A stretch of 64,000 nt of DNA from Alteromonas lipotrueiana. Lineage in GTDB: Bacteria > Pseudomonadota > Gammaproteobacteria > Enterobacterales > Alteromonadaceae. The stretch lies in contig NZ_JAESDK010000002.1 in NCBI RefSeq assembly GCF_019249245.1, positions 62,001 through 126,000 of the forward strand, in the 5' to 3' direction. This document shows positions 62,385 to 64,000 of the stretch, in pieces (the stretch's first letter is position 1; each line of letters starts with the position of its first letter). A model generated the notes under the pieces. The model searched no databases, was not told the origin of the DNA, and saw nothing but the letters and a program-made list of their open reading frames with translations. The translations under genes and the position numbers were made by a program.

Positions 62385-63659
62385 ATGTCAGTAGAATTTA
62401 AAAAGATTGGAGTCATAGGTTTAGGCTATGTTGGCTTGCCTTTGGCGGTAGCGTTTGGAAAATATCGGCCCACCGTGGGCTTTGATATTAATACCCGCCG
62501 GGTAGAAGAGCTTCAAAATGGAACTGACCATACTCTGGAAGTGTCTTCAGAAGAATTGCGAGGTGCAGAGCAACTAAGCTTCACGGCTGATAAGCACGAC
62601 TTATCTGAATGCGATGTGATCATTGTCACTGTGCCTACGCCAATTGATCGCAACAAACAACCCGATATGACCCCCCTGCACAAAGCCAGTGAAATGATTG
62701 GGGAAGTAATCAGCGCCAACAGTGTGGTTATTTACGAGTCTACCGTGTATCCAGGGGCGACCGAAGAATACTGCATTCCACTTATTGAAAAAGTGTCTGG
62801 TTTAACCTACAACAAAGACTTTTTTGCAGGTTACAGCCCCGAGCGTATTAACCCGGGCGATAAAACCCACCGGCTCGACTCTATTGTAAAGGTGACCTCG
62901 GGTAGCACCCCCGACATTGCTGACAAAGTGGATGCGTTGTATTTAGAGATTATTAAAGCAGGTACGCACAAGGCGTCGTCGATTAAAGTGGCCGAAGCAG
63001 CCAAGGTTATTGAGAACACCCAGCGCGATCTGAACATTGCTTTAATTAACGAATTAGCAATGATTTTTGATAAAGCTGGCATTGATACCGAAGAGGTGCT
63101 TGAAGCGGCTGGCAGCAAATGGAATTTTTTGCCCTTCAGACCCGGGCTGGTAGGCGGTCACTGTATTGGTGTTGACCCTTATTACCTGACCCACAAAGCT
63201 GAAGAATTAGGACATCACCCGGACGTAATTTTAGCGGGACGTCGTATTAACGATAAAATGGGCGAATACGTGGTTTCTCGGCTGGTAAAAACCATGCTCA
63301 AAAAGCAAATTATGGTGAACGGCGGTAACGTTTTATTGCTGGGCATTACGTTTAAAGAAAACTGCCCGGACATTCGTAATACCAAAGTGGTCGATATTGC
63401 CAGTGAGCTAAAAGAATACAATGTAAATCTGGATATTTACGATCCGTGGGCCAATGCTGATGAAGTGCGTCATGAATATGGCCTGGAGCTGGTAGATGCC
63501 CCCGAACAAGGTAAATACGACGCGATCATTGCCGCAGTAGGTCATCATCAGTTTAAGTCGCTATCTAAAGACGATTTGCGCGCGTTGTGTAAGCCAAATA
63601 GCGTAATATTCGATTTAAAATACATGTTTGATAAATCAAGCGTAGATATTCGCTTATAA
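62385..63659 (+). CDS. tviB: UDP-N-acetylhexosamine 6-dehydrogenase (TviB type)
   Basis: 424 residues, closely like Vi-antigen TviB and WbpO. NAD-binding [18 protein letters not shown] at the start, TVPTPI near 82, ESTVYPG near 115, [10 protein letters not shown] near 150, and the active-site Cys260 in [12 protein letters not shown]. It oxidises UDP-GlcNAc or UDP-GalNAc to the uronic acid, giving an acidic amino sugar for the polymer. ATG 62385 gives the standard N-terminus; an in-frame ATG at 62349 would add twelve residues. Followed 12 bp later by an epimerase gene as in Vi-type loci. Confidence 0.93.
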   Translation: MSVEFKKIGVIGLGYVGLPLAVAFGKYRPTVGFDINTRRVEELQNGTDHTLEVSSEELRGAEQLSFTADKHDLSECDVIIVTVPTPIDRNKQPDMTPLHKASEMIGEVISANSVVIYESTVYPGATEEYCIPLIEKVSGLTYNKDFFAGYSPERINPGDKTHRLDSIVKVTSGSTPDIADKVDALYLEIIKAGTHKASSIKVAEAAKVIENTQRDLNIALINELAMIFDKAGIDTEEVLEAAGSKWNFLPFRPGLVGGHCIGVDPYYLTHKAEELGHHPDVILAGRRINDKMGEYVVSRLVKTMLKKQIMVNGGNVLLLGITFKENCPDIRNTKVVDIASELKEYNVNLDIYDPWANADEVRHEYGLELVDAPEQGKYDAIIAAVGHHQFKSLSKDDLRALCKPNSVIFDLKYMFDKSSVDIRL

Positions 63660-63671
63660 GGAATTGGTAAA

Positions 63672-64000
63672 ATGAAAGTGCTAGTTACCGGTGCGGCAGG
63701 TTTTATAGGCTCGCATGTCTCAATGTATTTGCTTGAGCGCGGCGATGAAGTGGTAGGCCTGGATAATCTGAACGACTATTACGATCCAACGCTTAAAGAA
63801 GCGCGCCTTGAGCGTATTAAAGCGTTGCCCAGCGCCGACAAATTTCGTTTCGTTAAAATGTCGGTAGAAGATCGCGACAGCATGGAAACGCTTTTTGCCG
63901 ATGAAAAGTTTGATAAAGTCGTGCATCTGGCGGCTCAGGCAGGGGTACGTTACTCAATAGAAAACCCTCATGCCTATATCGACTCTAATATTGTCGGTTT
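63672..64000 (+). CDS. NAD-dependent epimerase, UDP-glucuronate 4-epimerase-like (cut by the window end)
   Basis: The first about 109 codons are visible: MKVLVTGAAGFIGSHVSMYL is the glycine-rich NAD-binding start of extended SDR epimerases; VVGLDNLNDYYDPTLKEARL and VVHLAAQAGVRYSIENPHAY are typical of UDP-glucuronate 4-epimerases (CapI/GlaE-like). AAGGA lies nine bases upstream of the ATG. It probably converts the uronic acid made by a UDP-sugar dehydrogenase. The rest, with the YxxxK motif, lies outside the window. Confidence 0.88.
   Translation, partial: MKVLVTGAAGFIGSHVSMYLLERGDEVVGLDNLNDYYDPTLKEARLERIKALPSADKFRFVKMSVEDRDSMETLFADEKFDKVVHLAAQAGVRYSIENPHAYIDSNIVG

Overview
The window looks like chromosomal DNA of a marine gammaproteobacterium, most likely of the Alteromonadaceae. 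This rests on gene content: the exosortase A (XrtA)/PEP-CTERM exopolysaccharide system, HldE, moderate GC and several sulfotransferases. I could not run a search to fix the genus. Almost all of it is one large surface-polysaccharide and protein-sorting locus.

Layout. 0-2.8 kb: a DUF350 membrane protein, a GIY-YIG protein and hldE. 2.9-23.2 kb: the XrtA core. It holds the XrtA-associated ATPase, the initiating phosphoglycosyltransferase (EpsB type), a Wza-like export lipoprotein, a Wzz-like chain-length protein, a tyrosine autokinase, an outer-membrane beta-barrel-like protein, two polysaccharide deacetylases, a four-gene minus-strand operon (GT2, PLP aminotransferase-like, FemAB, acyltransferase), xrtA fused to EpsI, and a glycosyltransferase. 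Inside it, 13.69-15.64 kb is a non-coding mosaic of long palindrome-rich repeats. 24.1-49.8 kb: an accessory glycan module with mixed strands and AT-rich stretches. It has four sulfotransferases, many glycosyltransferases, an ABC exporter, a Wzx-like flippase, a Wzy-like polymerase, three acyltransferase-3 proteins, a cytidylyltransferase, an ATP-grasp enzyme, a third deacetylase, a LMW tyrosine phosphatase and a secreted beta-helix protein. 49.9-53.1 kb: the TPR lipoprotein PrsT and a hexapeptide acyltransferase.

53.3-60.4 kb: six tandem paralogous PEP-CTERM proteins of 250-251 residues, resembling the flocculation-associated PepA type. Each has its own terminator. Each is preceded by a sigma-54 (-24/-12) promoter with exact GG-N10-GC spacing and, about 50-60 bp further upstream, a 19-bp imperfect palindrome close to GTGTAAA-N5-TTGACAC. 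This is the clearest regulatory signal in the window. 60.5-64 kb: a ThiF-family protein, a secreted trypsin-like protease, tviB (UDP-HexNAc 6-dehydrogenase) and the start of a UDP-glucuronate-4-epimerase-like gene, so the polysaccharide locus continues past the right edge.

How it fits together (inference). The glycosyltransferases, flippase and polymerase build a polymer that is probably acidic, sulfated and acylated, and Wza/Wzz/tyrosine kinase export it. PEP-CTERM proteins are made in bulk under sigma-54 control, sorted by XrtA and attached to or embedded in that polymer, probably giving a matrix or floc. The usual regulators PrsK (sensor kinase) and PrsR (sigma-54 activator) are not in this window. 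No tRNA, rRNA, CRISPR array or intact insertion sequence was seen.
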